Shown here: positions 9,070 through 18,190 of the stretch, one piece after another
Numbering within the stretch: the stretch's first letter is position 1
Layout of the letters: each line of letters opens with the position of its first letter
Assembly: GCA_004356615.1 (NCBI GenBank)
Contig: SMWT01000040.1
Coordinates: forward strand, 1 to 32,268
DNA from: Deltaproteobacteria bacterium
GTDB lineage: Bacteria > Bdellovibrionota > Bacteriovoracia > Bacteriovoracales > Bacteriovoracaceae
Length of the DNA stretch: 32,268 nucleotides
Reading direction: 5' to 3'
Notes under the pieces: generated by a model
The model's database searches: none
The model's input: only the letters and a program-made list of their open reading frames with translations
Told to the model about the DNA's origin: nothing
Position numbers and translations under genes: made by a program

Positions 9070-9531
9070 ATGAGAAATATTATACCAGCTTCAATTGTCC
9101 TATTTATTAAAGATATAGACGACAGTGGGTACTCTCTGTGGATGCAAAAAAGAACTGAGGGAGGGAGCACTCATGGAATGTGGGAGTTTCCCGGCGGAAA
9201 AATAGAAGCGGGGGAAAGTCCGCTGGACGCCGCCTATAGGGAAGTCGCAGAAGAAGTGGAGATAGATTTTCCAAAATCTAATAAACTTTTGAAATTTAAA
9301 GATTATCCCTACCAGTATGAAGACCGCGATATTTTACTTTTTACCTTTCTTGGACTTAAAGCTGATCTTCCAACAGATAAGGGAAAATGGTATAAAATCA
9401 ACTACCTTGAAAAATCCTCTCATTTAGAAGGTGAAATTCCACCAATCAATCATCAAATAATAGATGAGATGAGTGATTATATTAAAGAGCAATCCACTAC
9501 TCCCTTTTGGAAATCCTTATGGGCCCTTTAG
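9070..9531 (+). CDS. mutT: NUDIX hydrolase, MutT-like (8-oxo-dGTP diphosphatase)
   Basis: Nudix box GGKIEAGESPLDAAYREVAEEVEI and HGMWEFPGGK. Confidence 0.86.
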   Translation: MRNIIPASIVLFIKDIDDSGYSLWMQKRTEGGSTHGMWEFPGGKIEAGESPLDAAYREVAEEVEIDFPKSNKLLKFKDYPYQYEDRDILLFTFLGLKADLPTDKGKWYKINYLEKSSHLEGEIPPINHQIIDEMSDYIKEQSTTPFWKSLWAL

Positions 9532-10286
9532 CACAGACCTTTGAATTCTTCTTGTTCTCCCTCGCTTTGGGAGTGGGGGGATTTTCTATTTTGGTTGATT
9601 CCAAAAAGATTGGGGGAGGGTTTTTTCGCCTGGTCTCTCATATCAGTTTTGGCGCCCTGCTTGTTGCCTCTTTTTTCTTTTGGGGAACGAGAGGATCTTT
9701 TGATTATAGAGTAGGGATATTTGCCATGGTCCTGCTCTCCTACTTAATTGTTGGCCGAAAACATGAAGATGAAAAAAGCGCCTTCATGTGGATAAACTAC
9801 TTTATTCAAACTGTGGGGATGTTGCTGATCCTTTTCTTTTTCATTAAAGAGAATTCAGCTGTTTTTCCCTGGTACCACTTTCCTTTTTTCTTATCCTCCT
9901 CACTTTTAGTGGGTATCATCACTTTTTCCATGACCCTGGGACATTGGTATTTAGTGACTCCCAAGCTTAGCGAAAAACCTTTGATTATCTGCACTTATAT
10001 AATTTGGGGAGTTCTCTCCTTTAAAGTTTTCCTAACTCTTTTAACATTTTATTTGGGTTTTGATTCTTATAGTGGGGATGGATATTCCTTTAATATCTTG
10101 ATGCTTCTTATGCGAGTCATTTGGGGCTATGTGATTATTGGAGTTCTAAGTTATTTCACTTACCGTCTGGTTAAAATGAGGTCCATCCAATCCGCTACCG
10201 GTATTTTATATGTGATGACCTTTTTTGTTTTCATAGGGGAATTGATCTCCATTTATTTTTACTTTAAATACGGTTTTTATTTATGA
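9519..10286 (+). CDS. Polytopic membrane protein of unknown function
   Basis: Several hydrophobic segments; ATG 9519 overlaps the mutT end; ORF track starts at 9507. Confidence 0.65.
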   Translation: MGPLAQTFEFFLFSLALGVGGFSILVDSKKIGGGFFRLVSHISFGALLVASFFFWGTRGSFDYRVGIFAMVLLSYLIVGRKHEDEKSAFMWINYFIQTVGMLLILFFFIKENSAVFPWYHFPFFLSSSLLVGIITFSMTLGHWYLVTPKLSEKPLIICTYIIWGVLSFKVFLTLLTFYLGFDSYSGDGYSFNILMLLMRVIWGYVIIGVLSYFTYRLVKMRSIQSATGILYVMTFFVFIGELISIYFYFKYGFYL

Positions 10287-10735
10287 TGGAAATTACTTTG
10301 ACCTGTCCAGAATGCGGTTCTGGAGTCCATATTGTACCAACTCTTGATGCCAAGCTTGCTAAGTGTGATATCTGTAATCATGATACTCCAGTAAAATTTG
10401 ACCAGGCGCACATGGAAGGTATTTTAAAAACCTGTCCCTGCTGCGAGAGAAAGGACTTCTACTCACAAAAAGATTTCAATCGAAAAATAGGGGTTATTCT
10501 TTTTGTTATCGCTGCCATTTTCTCCATCTGGACCTACGGAATAAGTTTTATTGTCCTCTACCTTTTTGACTTTCTATTATTCAAAAAACTCGGCACTATT
10601 GCTATTTGTTACAAATGTGCCAGTATTTTTAGGAGAGTTAAGAATATTAAGGACATACCAGGCTTTGATCATGAAATGAACGACCGTATAATCTACTCTG
10701 ACCACGATTTTGAGGGAAAACCTCTCTCACATTGA
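10283..10735 (+). CDS. Zinc-ribbon membrane protein
   Basis: CPECGSG...CDICNHD pair, TCPCCERKDFY, then TM segments VILFVIAAIFSIWTYGISFIVLYLF and a CYKC pair; 4-bp overlap with upstream ORF. Confidence 0.62.
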   Translation: MMEITLTCPECGSGVHIVPTLDAKLAKCDICNHDTPVKFDQAHMEGILKTCPCCERKDFYSQKDFNRKIGVILFVIAAIFSIWTYGISFIVLYLFDFLLFKKLGTIAICYKCASIFRRVKNIKDIPGFDHEMNDRIIYSDHDFEGKPLSH

Positions 10736-10751
10736 ATAACTATTTGGAATC

Positions 10752-10865
10752 ATGGGAACCCTGGACAATAACCAATGGTTTGGGTACTATATATCTATTG
10801 GCAATAACAAGGATTTAAAAATAGAGCCTCCGTCGATTTACTTCTCCCTGGACATAATTAAATGA
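10752..10865 (+). CDS. Candidate 37-aa small ORF with stop overlapping the CorC start (ATGA)
   Basis: ATG 10752 encodes MGTLDNNQWFGYYISIGNNKDLKIEPPSIYFSLDIIK*; TGA 10863-10865 overlaps ATG 10862. SD is weak. Confidence 0.2.
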   Translation: MGTLDNNQWFGYYISIGNNKDLKIEPPSIYFSLDIIK

Positions 10866-12151
10866 TTGAAACATCTGAGATTGTTTACCTCATTATATGT
10901 CTTATAGGCTCAGCGCTGTACTCAGGCTCTGAATCAGTTCTCGTATCCATTGGTATCGATCGTGCTAAACATATTCTGGAAAACGGAGGTCCTAGGGCCA
11001 ACGCCATGAAGTTTATGATCGAGCGGCCGAATGAGCTTTTAACCACAATTCTTGTGGGAAACAATATTGTAAATATCCTAACCGCATCTCTCGTTACCGT
11101 AATCACCACCAGATATTATCAAAGTGAGGCGATAGGAATCGCGACCGGGATTACCACTTTGGCCATTCTGATTTTTGGTGAGATTCTTCCTAAAACCTTT
11201 GGCATGGCCAATGCGGAAAGATTGTCAGTTCCCGTCATTAGATTTCTGCAGGTTAATTTTTATCTTCTCTATCCGCTAGTAACGACGATGACTTTCATCA
11301 CTAAAAAGTTGTTGGGAGAAGGGGCACAAATAAAAGGTCGCTTGGTGCAAAAAAGTGATATCGAATACATGGTCTCAAAAGCTGAACGGGAGAAGACTAT
11401 CGATTCCAAACAGCTCGACATGCTCGCAAACATTTTAGAGTTTCCCAAGATAAAAGTTAAAGATATTATGATTCCCAGATCTGGAGTCAAATTTGTTCAA
11501 GATACATGGTCTTATAAAGAAATTATCAATTATGTAAAAAAAGATACCCACAGTCGTTACCCGGTTTGCAAGGGAGACTTGGATAAATATTTAGGTTTTC
11601 TCCATATAAAAGATATGGCCTTCGTTAGAGAATCGCAGACTAAAAATTTTAAAATTGAGAAAATGCTTAAAAAACCATTTTTTGTTTATGAGCATATGAA
11701 GATCCAAATCGTTTTTGATCAGATGAATAAAAGGAAAGTTCACCTGGCCCTGGTTAAAGATGAAAATGGAATGGTGGTAGGTATCGTTACCCTCGAGGAT
11801 ATTGTGGAGGAAATTCTTGGAGAAATTCAAGATGAGCATGATATTGAAATTATTGTTCCAGATGCCGGAGATCTTATTATAGGAATATTAATTCAAGGAA
11901 CGATGTCTCTGCGCGATTTAGATGGCGAATATGATATTAAAATACCTTTAAATACCAACTACTCAACGGTGGCCGGATTTATTTTAGATATGCTTGGCAA
12001 TAACTTTCCTAGCAAAGGACAAATTATTGTTTGGGGAGGCTACTCCTTTGAACTTACCAGAGTAGAGGAATACGAGATCAGAGATATTCTAATTAAAGAC
12101 GTGGGCGGGGAAAAACACCTGTTTGATAAAAAGAAGGCCCACAGGGGTTAA
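10862..12151 (+). CDS. HlyC/CorC-family transporter (CNNM + CBS pair + CorC_HlyC)
   Basis: DUF21/CNNM N-terminus (SALYSGSESVLVS...TILVGNNIVNI...IFGEILPKTFG), CBS region KVKDIMIPRSGVKF, TLEDIVEEILGEIQDEHD. Confidence 0.93.
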   Translation: MIETSEIVYLIICLIGSALYSGSESVLVSIGIDRAKHILENGGPRANAMKFMIERPNELLTTILVGNNIVNILTASLVTVITTRYYQSEAIGIATGITTLAILIFGEILPKTFGMANAERLSVPVIRFLQVNFYLLYPLVTTMTFITKKLLGEGAQIKGRLVQKSDIEYMVSKAEREKTIDSKQLDMLANILEFPKIKVKDIMIPRSGVKFVQDTWSYKEIINYVKKDTHSRYPVCKGDLDKYLGFLHIKDMAFVRESQTKNFKIEKMLKKPFFVYEHMKIQIVFDQMNKRKVHLALVKDENGMVVGIVTLEDIVEEILGEIQDEHDIEIIVPDAGDLIIGILIQGTMSLRDLDGEYDIKIPLNTNYSTVAGFILDMLGNNFPSKGQIIVWGGYSFELTRVEEYEIRDILIKDVGGEKHLFDKKKAHRG

Positions 12152-12153
12152 TT

Positions 12154-13146
12154 ATGGAAAGTGAAGTATATCCTGTGGCCATCATTGGTGGAGGTTCTGC
12201 TGGAACCATGGCCGCTCTGCGAACTGTTTTAAACAATCAGACCTGTATTTTATTTCCCGGTAGTGGAAAAGATAAAAAAAAATCTCGCGCCTTTTGGGTG
12301 GCAAAAGTTGAAAATGTTCCCGGTCACACGAGGTATAAAAAGGGTATTGAAGAACCCAATAAGGAAACCTTGGATTGGATGAGTGAGTCTAAATTTAAAG
12401 CTAACTTTATCTGGAAAAAAAACCGGGGAATTAGAAAAATTGAAAAAGATGGTGACCTTTTTATTCTAACTGATGATAAAGACCAAAAATATAAAGCCGA
12501 ATACGTAATTCTCTCTACCGGTTTAATGGATATTCAACCTCATATTGGCGGCGATTTTAAACTTATTCTTCCCTTTGCCAATATGCAAACCATTGATTAT
12601 TGCCTTCGCTGCGATGGCCATCATACTTTTGAAAAAAACACTTCAGTAATAGGACACAACTCAGGCGCGGCCTGGGTGGCGATTATGCTCTATGAAAGAT
12701 ATAAAAATCCTTCTATGAAAATACTTACCAATGGAGAAAAACCCGGGTTTGATGAAACGGTATCAAAGCTTATTGATCTCTATGGTATTGAAGTTTTTGA
12801 GCAAGAAATTGAAGGTGTTGTTGGTAAACCTGAAGAGGGAAAGCTTGAGGGTTTTATCCTTAAAGGCGGCAAGCAGGTGGTAACTGAGTTTGCTTTTGTC
12901 TCCCTTGGTATGATGGTTTATAACCAGTTGGCCACCAACTTAGGTGCGGATGTGGATGATCGCGGCTTTGTTCTAACGGACTCAAATGGCGAGACTTCAG
13001 TTGCAGGGCTATATGTGGCGGGAGACCTCAGGGCAGATGGAAAAAAACAAATCTATACAGCTTGGGACCAGGCGGTAGATACGGTGGATGCCATTGATGC
13101 ACGTATTAGAAGAAATTATCGAGAAATTATGCTTAAAAAAGATTAA
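12154..13146 (+). CDS. FAD/NAD(P)-dependent oxidoreductase, thioredoxin-reductase-like
   Basis: VAIIGGGSAGTMAAL, CLRCDGHHTFEKN (TrxR CxxCDG-like), GLYVAGDLRADGKKQIYTAWDQAV. Confidence 0.86.
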   Translation: MESEVYPVAIIGGGSAGTMAALRTVLNNQTCILFPGSGKDKKKSRAFWVAKVENVPGHTRYKKGIEEPNKETLDWMSESKFKANFIWKKNRGIRKIEKDGDLFILTDDKDQKYKAEYVILSTGLMDIQPHIGGDFKLILPFANMQTIDYCLRCDGHHTFEKNTSVIGHNSGAAWVAIMLYERYKNPSMKILTNGEKPGFDETVSKLIDLYGIEVFEQEIEGVVGKPEEGKLEGFILKGGKQVVTEFAFVSLGMMVYNQLATNLGADVDDRGFVLTDSNGETSVAGLYVAGDLRADGKKQIYTAWDQAVDTVDAIDARIRRNYREIMLKKD

Positions 13147-13475
13147 ATTTTTTCTTTGAAGGGAGTGATGGAAACATCACCGGCGATTCTTGCACGACAA
13201 GAAAGCCTAATGGTTTTCCCCTGCATAAAATCATCACCATATTTTTTCTTATATTGATCTTCTAGGTGATGGATGGTCTCTTTTTCCACAGCTCTAGGTT
13301 CACTGAGATTTTCCGGGCCTTTTAAGATTTGAATTCGACAGGTGCCACAGGAACCGGCGAGGCAACCGGCAGGAAGCTTGGTTCCCAGACGGTCGAGTTC
13401 ATCCCAAATGAGCTCATTTTCATGTACTTCAAACTGTTTAACTTCATTGTTGACTGTTAATGACACGGTGGGCAT
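13143..13475 (-). CDS. 2Fe-2S ferredoxin
   Basis: Plant/adrenodoxin-type cluster motif CLAGSCGTCRIQI with distal IRLSCRA. Confidence 0.88.
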   Translation of the reverse strand: MPTVSLTVNNEVKQFEVHENELIWDELDRLGTKLPAGCLAGSCGTCRIQILKGPENLSEPRAVEKETIHHLEDQYKKKYGDDFMQGKTIRLSCRARIAGDVSITPFKEKI

Positions 13476-13547
13476 ATTTATTTCCCTTTCGTTCTTTTAT
13501 TGTTCCTCATCATAACTTTATAACCCATCAAAGACAAAGATTTGCCT

Positions 13548-14651
13548 ATGTTAAGTTTCGAAAGACTCCAAAAATATGGACATGAAGAAGTTGTTTTCTT
13601 CTCTGATCCCGCCACTAACTTGAAGGTCATTATTGCTATTCATAATACCGTTTTAGGCCCCTCCTTAGGAGGAACTAGGATGTGGCCATATGAAAGTGAA
13701 GAAGCAGCGCTAACTGATGTTTTGAGACTTTCAAGGGGTATGACTTATAAGGCAGCAGTAACTGGACTTCCACTAGGTGGGGGAAAAGCGGTCATTATAG
13801 GAGATCCTGAGAAGGATAAGTCTGAGGCCTTCTTTAGATCTTATGGAAAGTTTATTGAGACGTTAAATGGCAGATATGTCACTGCTGAAGATGTAAATAT
13901 TACGGTGGAAGACATGGAACATGTCTATAAAGAAACTACCTTCGTCACGGGAATTGCTAAAGACCATGGCGGTTCTGGAAATCCTGCTCCTTATACGGCC
14001 CTTGGAGTATTTAGAGGAATTGAAGCGTCTCTGCTAAAAGTCTTTGGTGATAAATCCCCCAAAGGAAAAGTTTTTGCCATTCAAGGAGCAGGAGAAGTAG
14101 GCCATAGACTGGGAAAACTTCTGGTTGAAGGTGGTGCTAAAATATTTGTTTCTGATATTAATAAAAAAAAACTAGATCATTTTATTGAAACCGTACCAGG
14201 TTCTGAAATTGTAGGGGTTGATGAGATTTATGATGTGGACTGTGATGTTTACACACCGGCAGCTCTTGGAGGAACGGTAAACGAATTCACCATTCCTCGT
14301 CTCAAATGCAAAATTATTGCTGGCCCTGCCAATAACCAACTGGCCAGACCAGAACATGGAGATATGCTTAGAGAGAAGGGAATCCTCTACGCCCCGGATT
14401 ATCTTATTAATGCCGGAGGACTGATAAATGTTAGTCTTGAGTTTGAAGGTTGGTCACATGAGAAATCGGTCAAAAAGGTCAACTCTATTTTTGATACCAC
14501 CTTGGAAATTTTTAAGATTTCGGAGTCTGAAAATATTCCCATTTATAAAGCGGCCGATCACCTTGCTGAGAAGAGAATTGAAGAAGGCAGGGCCTTTAGA
14601 GATCGCTTTATAAATACAGCTACTCCACTTTTCCCAGGAAGAGGCAGGTAA
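13548..14651 (+). CDS. ldh: Leucine dehydrogenase (Glu/Leu/Phe/Val dehydrogenase family)
   Basis: GPSLGGTRMWPYESEEAALTDVLRLSRGMTYKAAVTGLPLGGGKAVIIGDP, GAGEVGHRLGKLL, NAGGLINVSLE. Confidence 0.93.
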   Translation: MLSFERLQKYGHEEVVFFSDPATNLKVIIAIHNTVLGPSLGGTRMWPYESEEAALTDVLRLSRGMTYKAAVTGLPLGGGKAVIIGDPEKDKSEAFFRSYGKFIETLNGRYVTAEDVNITVEDMEHVYKETTFVTGIAKDHGGSGNPAPYTALGVFRGIEASLLKVFGDKSPKGKVFAIQGAGEVGHRLGKLLVEGGAKIFVSDINKKKLDHFIETVPGSEIVGVDEIYDVDCDVYTPAALGGTVNEFTIPRLKCKIIAGPANNQLARPEHGDMLREKGILYAPDYLINAGGLINVSLEFEGWSHEKSVKKVNSIFDTTLEIFKISESENIPIYKAADHLAEKRIEEGRAFRDRFINTATPLFPGRGR

Positions 14652-14674
14652 ATTTGTCTCCTAAAGGGTACTAG

Positions 14675-14703
14675 TTTCCTCAAGCTCCAATTCCCTTTAT
14701 AAT
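14675..14703 (+). promoter_or_regulatory. Candidate promoter with TATAAT -10 immediately upstream of the GTG at 14711
   Basis: TATAAT at 14698-14703; weak -35 TTTCCT at 14675-14680 with 17-bp spacer. Confidence 0.4.
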
Positions 14704-14710
14704 GTAAGAT

Positions 14711-15841
14711 GTGCGGGCGTTTATCCTCATCTTGTTATTTATACTTCCCAATTTAGGTTGGGCCCAGGGTTGTATGGACCTAGATTTTGGCCCCGTTGCC
14801 TATCCCCAGTTAGCAACCTCCGGTCGAGCACTGGCCATGGGGAATGCTTATATATCAAAAGTCGATGATTCCGCGGCCCCTTTTTACAACGCCGCTGGAC
14901 TGGGTACGGTTCGTCCCACCAACTTTCATTTAACCGATATTCATTTTGAAAGTTCCCAGGACTATTTAACTATGCCAAAAGGCACGACCTCTGATTTTTG
15001 GCAAGGGGCCTTTGGAAATGTAACCATTGAAGGAACCAGAGTTAACTTGAAGGATAATATTGGTGATGTGGCCTATTCAAGATTTAACATTCTTCCTAAT
15101 TTCACCATGAGATATTTTAGCTTTGGCTATCTTCTCTCGCAACAATCTAGGATGACCATTTTAAGTGACACTTCCCCTTATGAATGGGCCTTTCGCTTTG
15201 ACCAGGGCCCATATCTCTCGATAAACTTTTCTTTTTTTGGAGGAGTGATAAAAGTTGGTGCCATGGGAGTTTGGCTTATTCGCCGGGAGCTCTATGGGTG
15301 TGGGCCACAAGATGAGACGGTTTTTATTGAAGAAGATGATTACGCCAAGGGAAATGGATTCTTTTCCGACATGGGAGTTAGGGTAACCCTTCCTACCGAT
15401 TGGATTCCCGCCTTTTCACTTTCTTTTCACAATGCTTTTGGCGGTTCATTTAATGTTACCCAACAACCCAAACTCACCGTCTACAATCCAAATCCCAGGC
15501 CCCTGCAAAATTATGCTAATACTATGGATTTAGGGGTCTCCATTACTCCACGAATAGGGAAGCTTGCCCGTCTTCATATCGAGGTGAACCTAAATGATCT
15601 TTTGGGTAAATTCGATGAAGTGGACACCCTCCGACGCCTCTTAATTGGGGGTGAATACGATTGGGAGAGAAAATATTTTATTCGTCTGGGAATGGTTGAT
15701 GGCTATGTCTCAGGAGGTTTTGGTTTTAAATCCAGGCATTTTAACTTCGCCTTATCGACCTATGGGGCGGAACTTGATCCAACTGGATGGCACGTTAAGC
15801 AAGAACGAAGATATCTTATCGCATTTGATTTTGGCATCTAG
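14711..15841 (+). CDS. Putative outer-membrane beta-barrel protein (PorV/UPF0164-like)
   Basis: Signal peptide MRAFILILLFILPNLGWAQG; ATSGRALAMGNAYISKVDDSAAPFYNAAGLG resembles the N-terminus of PorV/UPF0164 barrels. GTG is forced by an in-frame TAA at 14705-14707. Confidence 0.6.
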   Translation: MRAFILILLFILPNLGWAQGCMDLDFGPVAYPQLATSGRALAMGNAYISKVDDSAAPFYNAAGLGTVRPTNFHLTDIHFESSQDYLTMPKGTTSDFWQGAFGNVTIEGTRVNLKDNIGDVAYSRFNILPNFTMRYFSFGYLLSQQSRMTILSDTSPYEWAFRFDQGPYLSINFSFFGGVIKVGAMGVWLIRRELYGCGPQDETVFIEEDDYAKGNGFFSDMGVRVTLPTDWIPAFSLSFHNAFGGSFNVTQQPKLTVYNPNPRPLQNYANTMDLGVSITPRIGKLARLHIEVNLNDLLGKFDEVDTLRRLLIGGEYDWERKYFIRLGMVDGYVSGGFGFKSRHFNFALSTYGAELDPTGWHVKQERRYLIAFDFGI

Positions 15842-15904
15842 CGCAATCTTTTACAAAAAGACCTACCTATTATAGAAAATAGCATACTTTCCCAGGAAAA
15901 ATTA

Positions 15905-17089
15905 ATGTCTCAAAGTTTCTTAGACCACCTAGCAGGAGAGCTAGACTTCATTAGAGAACAAGGCCTTTATAAAGATGAAAGGATCATTACCTCACCGCAA
16001 GGATCGCATATCGTTTCCGCACATGATGAAGTTATCAATATGTGTGCCAATAATTATTTGGGATTGTCCTCTCATCCAGAACTGATAAAATTCGCCCAGG
16101 CAGCTCTTGATAAATACGGCTTTGGCATGTCTAGTGTCAGGTTTATCTGTGGGACACAAGATGTGCACAAGCAACTGGAAAATAAAATATCAGGCTTTTT
16201 AAAGATGGAGGATACCATCCTCTACTCATCATGCTTTGATGCCAATGGAGGACTATTTGAAACCCTGCTAACTGCTGAAGATGCCATCATTAGTGATTCG
16301 CTTAATCACGCCAGTATCATCGATGGGGTGAGACTCTGTAAGGCCCAGAGATTTAGATACAAAAATAGCGACATGGAAGACCTGGAAGAAAAGCTAAAAG
16401 CTGCCAAGGATGCCAGATTTAAACTCATCGCCACCGATGGAGTTTTTTCCATGGATGGTTATGTGGCCAATTTAAAAGGAATCTGTGATCTGGCCGATAA
16501 ATACGATGCCATGGTGATGGTGGATGATTCCCATGCAGTTGGTTTTATGGGTGAAGAAGGTAGAGGAACCCATGAATACTGTGGCGTAATGGATCGGGTA
16601 GATATTATCACAGGAACTCTGGGCAAGGCCCTGGGGGGAGCATCGGGAGGTTATACTTCAGGAAAAAAAGAGATTGTTGAAATGCTTAGGCAAAGATCTA
16701 GGCCCTATCTCTTCTCAAATACTCTAGCACCAGTTATCGCCGCCACTTCCATAAAAGTTTTAGAACTTCTAGAATCCCAGTCAGATTTAAGACAAAAACT
16801 AAGGGAGAACACAACCTATTTTAGAAAAGAAATAGAGCATTTGGGATTTAATATTTTAAAAGGGGAACACCCAATTGTTCCTGTTATGCTTGGTGAGGCC
16901 AAACTGGCAAAAGATATGGCCGATGCTCTTCTTCATGAAGGAATTTATGTCATTGGCTTTTCCTTTCCTGTGGTACCTAAGGGACAAGCGAGAATTAGAA
17001 CTCAGATATCTGCCGCTCACAGCAGAGAAGATTTAGATAAGGCCCTGGCGGCATTTGAAAAAGTAGGAAAAAACTTTAAGGTAATTTAA
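15905..17089 (+). CDS. kbl: Glycine C-acetyltransferase (2-amino-3-ketobutyrate CoA ligase)
   Basis: [83 protein letters not shown]. Confidence 0.96.
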   Translation: MSQSFLDHLAGELDFIREQGLYKDERIITSPQGSHIVSAHDEVINMCANNYLGLSSHPELIKFAQAALDKYGFGMSSVRFICGTQDVHKQLENKISGFLKMEDTILYSSCFDANGGLFETLLTAEDAIISDSLNHASIIDGVRLCKAQRFRYKNSDMEDLEEKLKAAKDARFKLIATDGVFSMDGYVANLKGICDLADKYDAMVMVDDSHAVGFMGEEGRGTHEYCGVMDRVDIITGTLGKALGGASGGYTSGKKEIVEMLRQRSRPYLFSNTLAPVIAATSIKVLELLESQSDLRQKLRENTTYFRKEIEHLGFNILKGEHPIVPVMLGEAKLAKDMADALLHEGIYVIGFSFPVVPKGQARIRTQISAAHSREDLDKALAAFEKVGKNFKVI

Positions 17090-18126
17090 TGAAAAATAAA
17101 ATAAAAGTTCTCAGGAAAAGTAAAAAAGAAAAAGGCCTATGGATGGAAGAAGGCGATATGCCGGAAATCGGAGCAGGTGATGTTTTAATTAAAATACAAA
17201 AAACTGCCATCTGTGGAACCGATCTTCATATCTATAACTGGGATGAGTGGTCGCAAAAAACCATTCCCGTACCTCTGGTTACAGGCCATGAGTTTTTTGG
17301 CGTGGTGGAGAGACTTGGTCACGATGTAAAAGGACTCAATATTGGTGATCGAGTTTCCGGAGAAGGCCATATTACCTGTGGCCATTGTAGGAATTGTCGG
17401 GCGGGGATTCAACATCTCTGTCGCAATACCATCGGTGTGGGAGTAAACAGGCCTGGCTGTTTTGCCGAGTACCTCTCCCTTCCCGCTACCAATGTTTTTC
17501 CTATTTCTGACGATATCCCAGAGCAAATTGCCGCTATCTTTGATCCCTTTGGAAATGCTGTTCATACGGCCCTATCATTTAGCCTCGTTGGTGAAGATGT
17601 TTTAATCACGGGAGCTGGTCCTATTGGTGCCATGGCCGCGGCCATCGCTAAACACGTTGGGGCGCGACATGTAGTGATCACAGATGTGAACGACTACCGT
17701 TTAGATCTTGCTAAAAAAATGGGCGCCGACGTAACCGTTAATCCCACTAAAACTGATCTGAAATCTGTTATGCAAGATTTAGGCATGACTGAAGGTTTTG
17801 ATATTGGCATGGAAATGTCGGGAAATAGTAGTGCTTTTAATGACATGCTAGAGGCGATGAACCATGGTGGCAAAATCGCCATGCTGGGAATCTTTTCTGA
17901 AAAGGTTGCCATCGATTGGAGTAAGGTCATTTTTAAAGGTCTAACTCTTAAAGGGATCTATGGCCGAGAAATGTATGAAACCTGGTATAAAATGGCCGCC
18001 ATGATTCAGGGTGGACTCGATATTTCACCTATCATCACCCATACTCTTCCCATAGACAGCTACCAGGAAGGTTTTAAAATTATGAATGAAGGGAAGGCCG
18101 GAAAAGTTATCCTCGATTGGACGTAG
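17089..18126 (+). CDS. tdh: L-threonine 3-dehydrogenase
   Basis: [74 protein letters not shown]; overlaps kbl (TAATGA). Confidence 0.97.
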   Translation: MKNKIKVLRKSKKEKGLWMEEGDMPEIGAGDVLIKIQKTAICGTDLHIYNWDEWSQKTIPVPLVTGHEFFGVVERLGHDVKGLNIGDRVSGEGHITCGHCRNCRAGIQHLCRNTIGVGVNRPGCFAEYLSLPATNVFPISDDIPEQIAAIFDPFGNAVHTALSFSLVGEDVLITGAGPIGAMAAAIAKHVGARHVVITDVNDYRLDLAKKMGADVTVNPTKTDLKSVMQDLGMTEGFDIGMEMSGNSSAFNDMLEAMNHGGKIAMLGIFSEKVAIDWSKVIFKGLTLKGIYGREMYETWYKMAAMIQGGLDISPIITHTLPIDSYQEGFKIMNEGKAGKVILDWT

Positions 18127-18190
18127 TGGCCCATTTTAGATAAAATTCTAGTCCTAAATAACGCATTACTCAGCAAAGGATTTTCTCTCC

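Noticed and set aside
15842-15904. Glycine riboswitch or leader upstream of kbl
   Set aside because: Only about 63 nt between genes and no recognisable riboswitch core.
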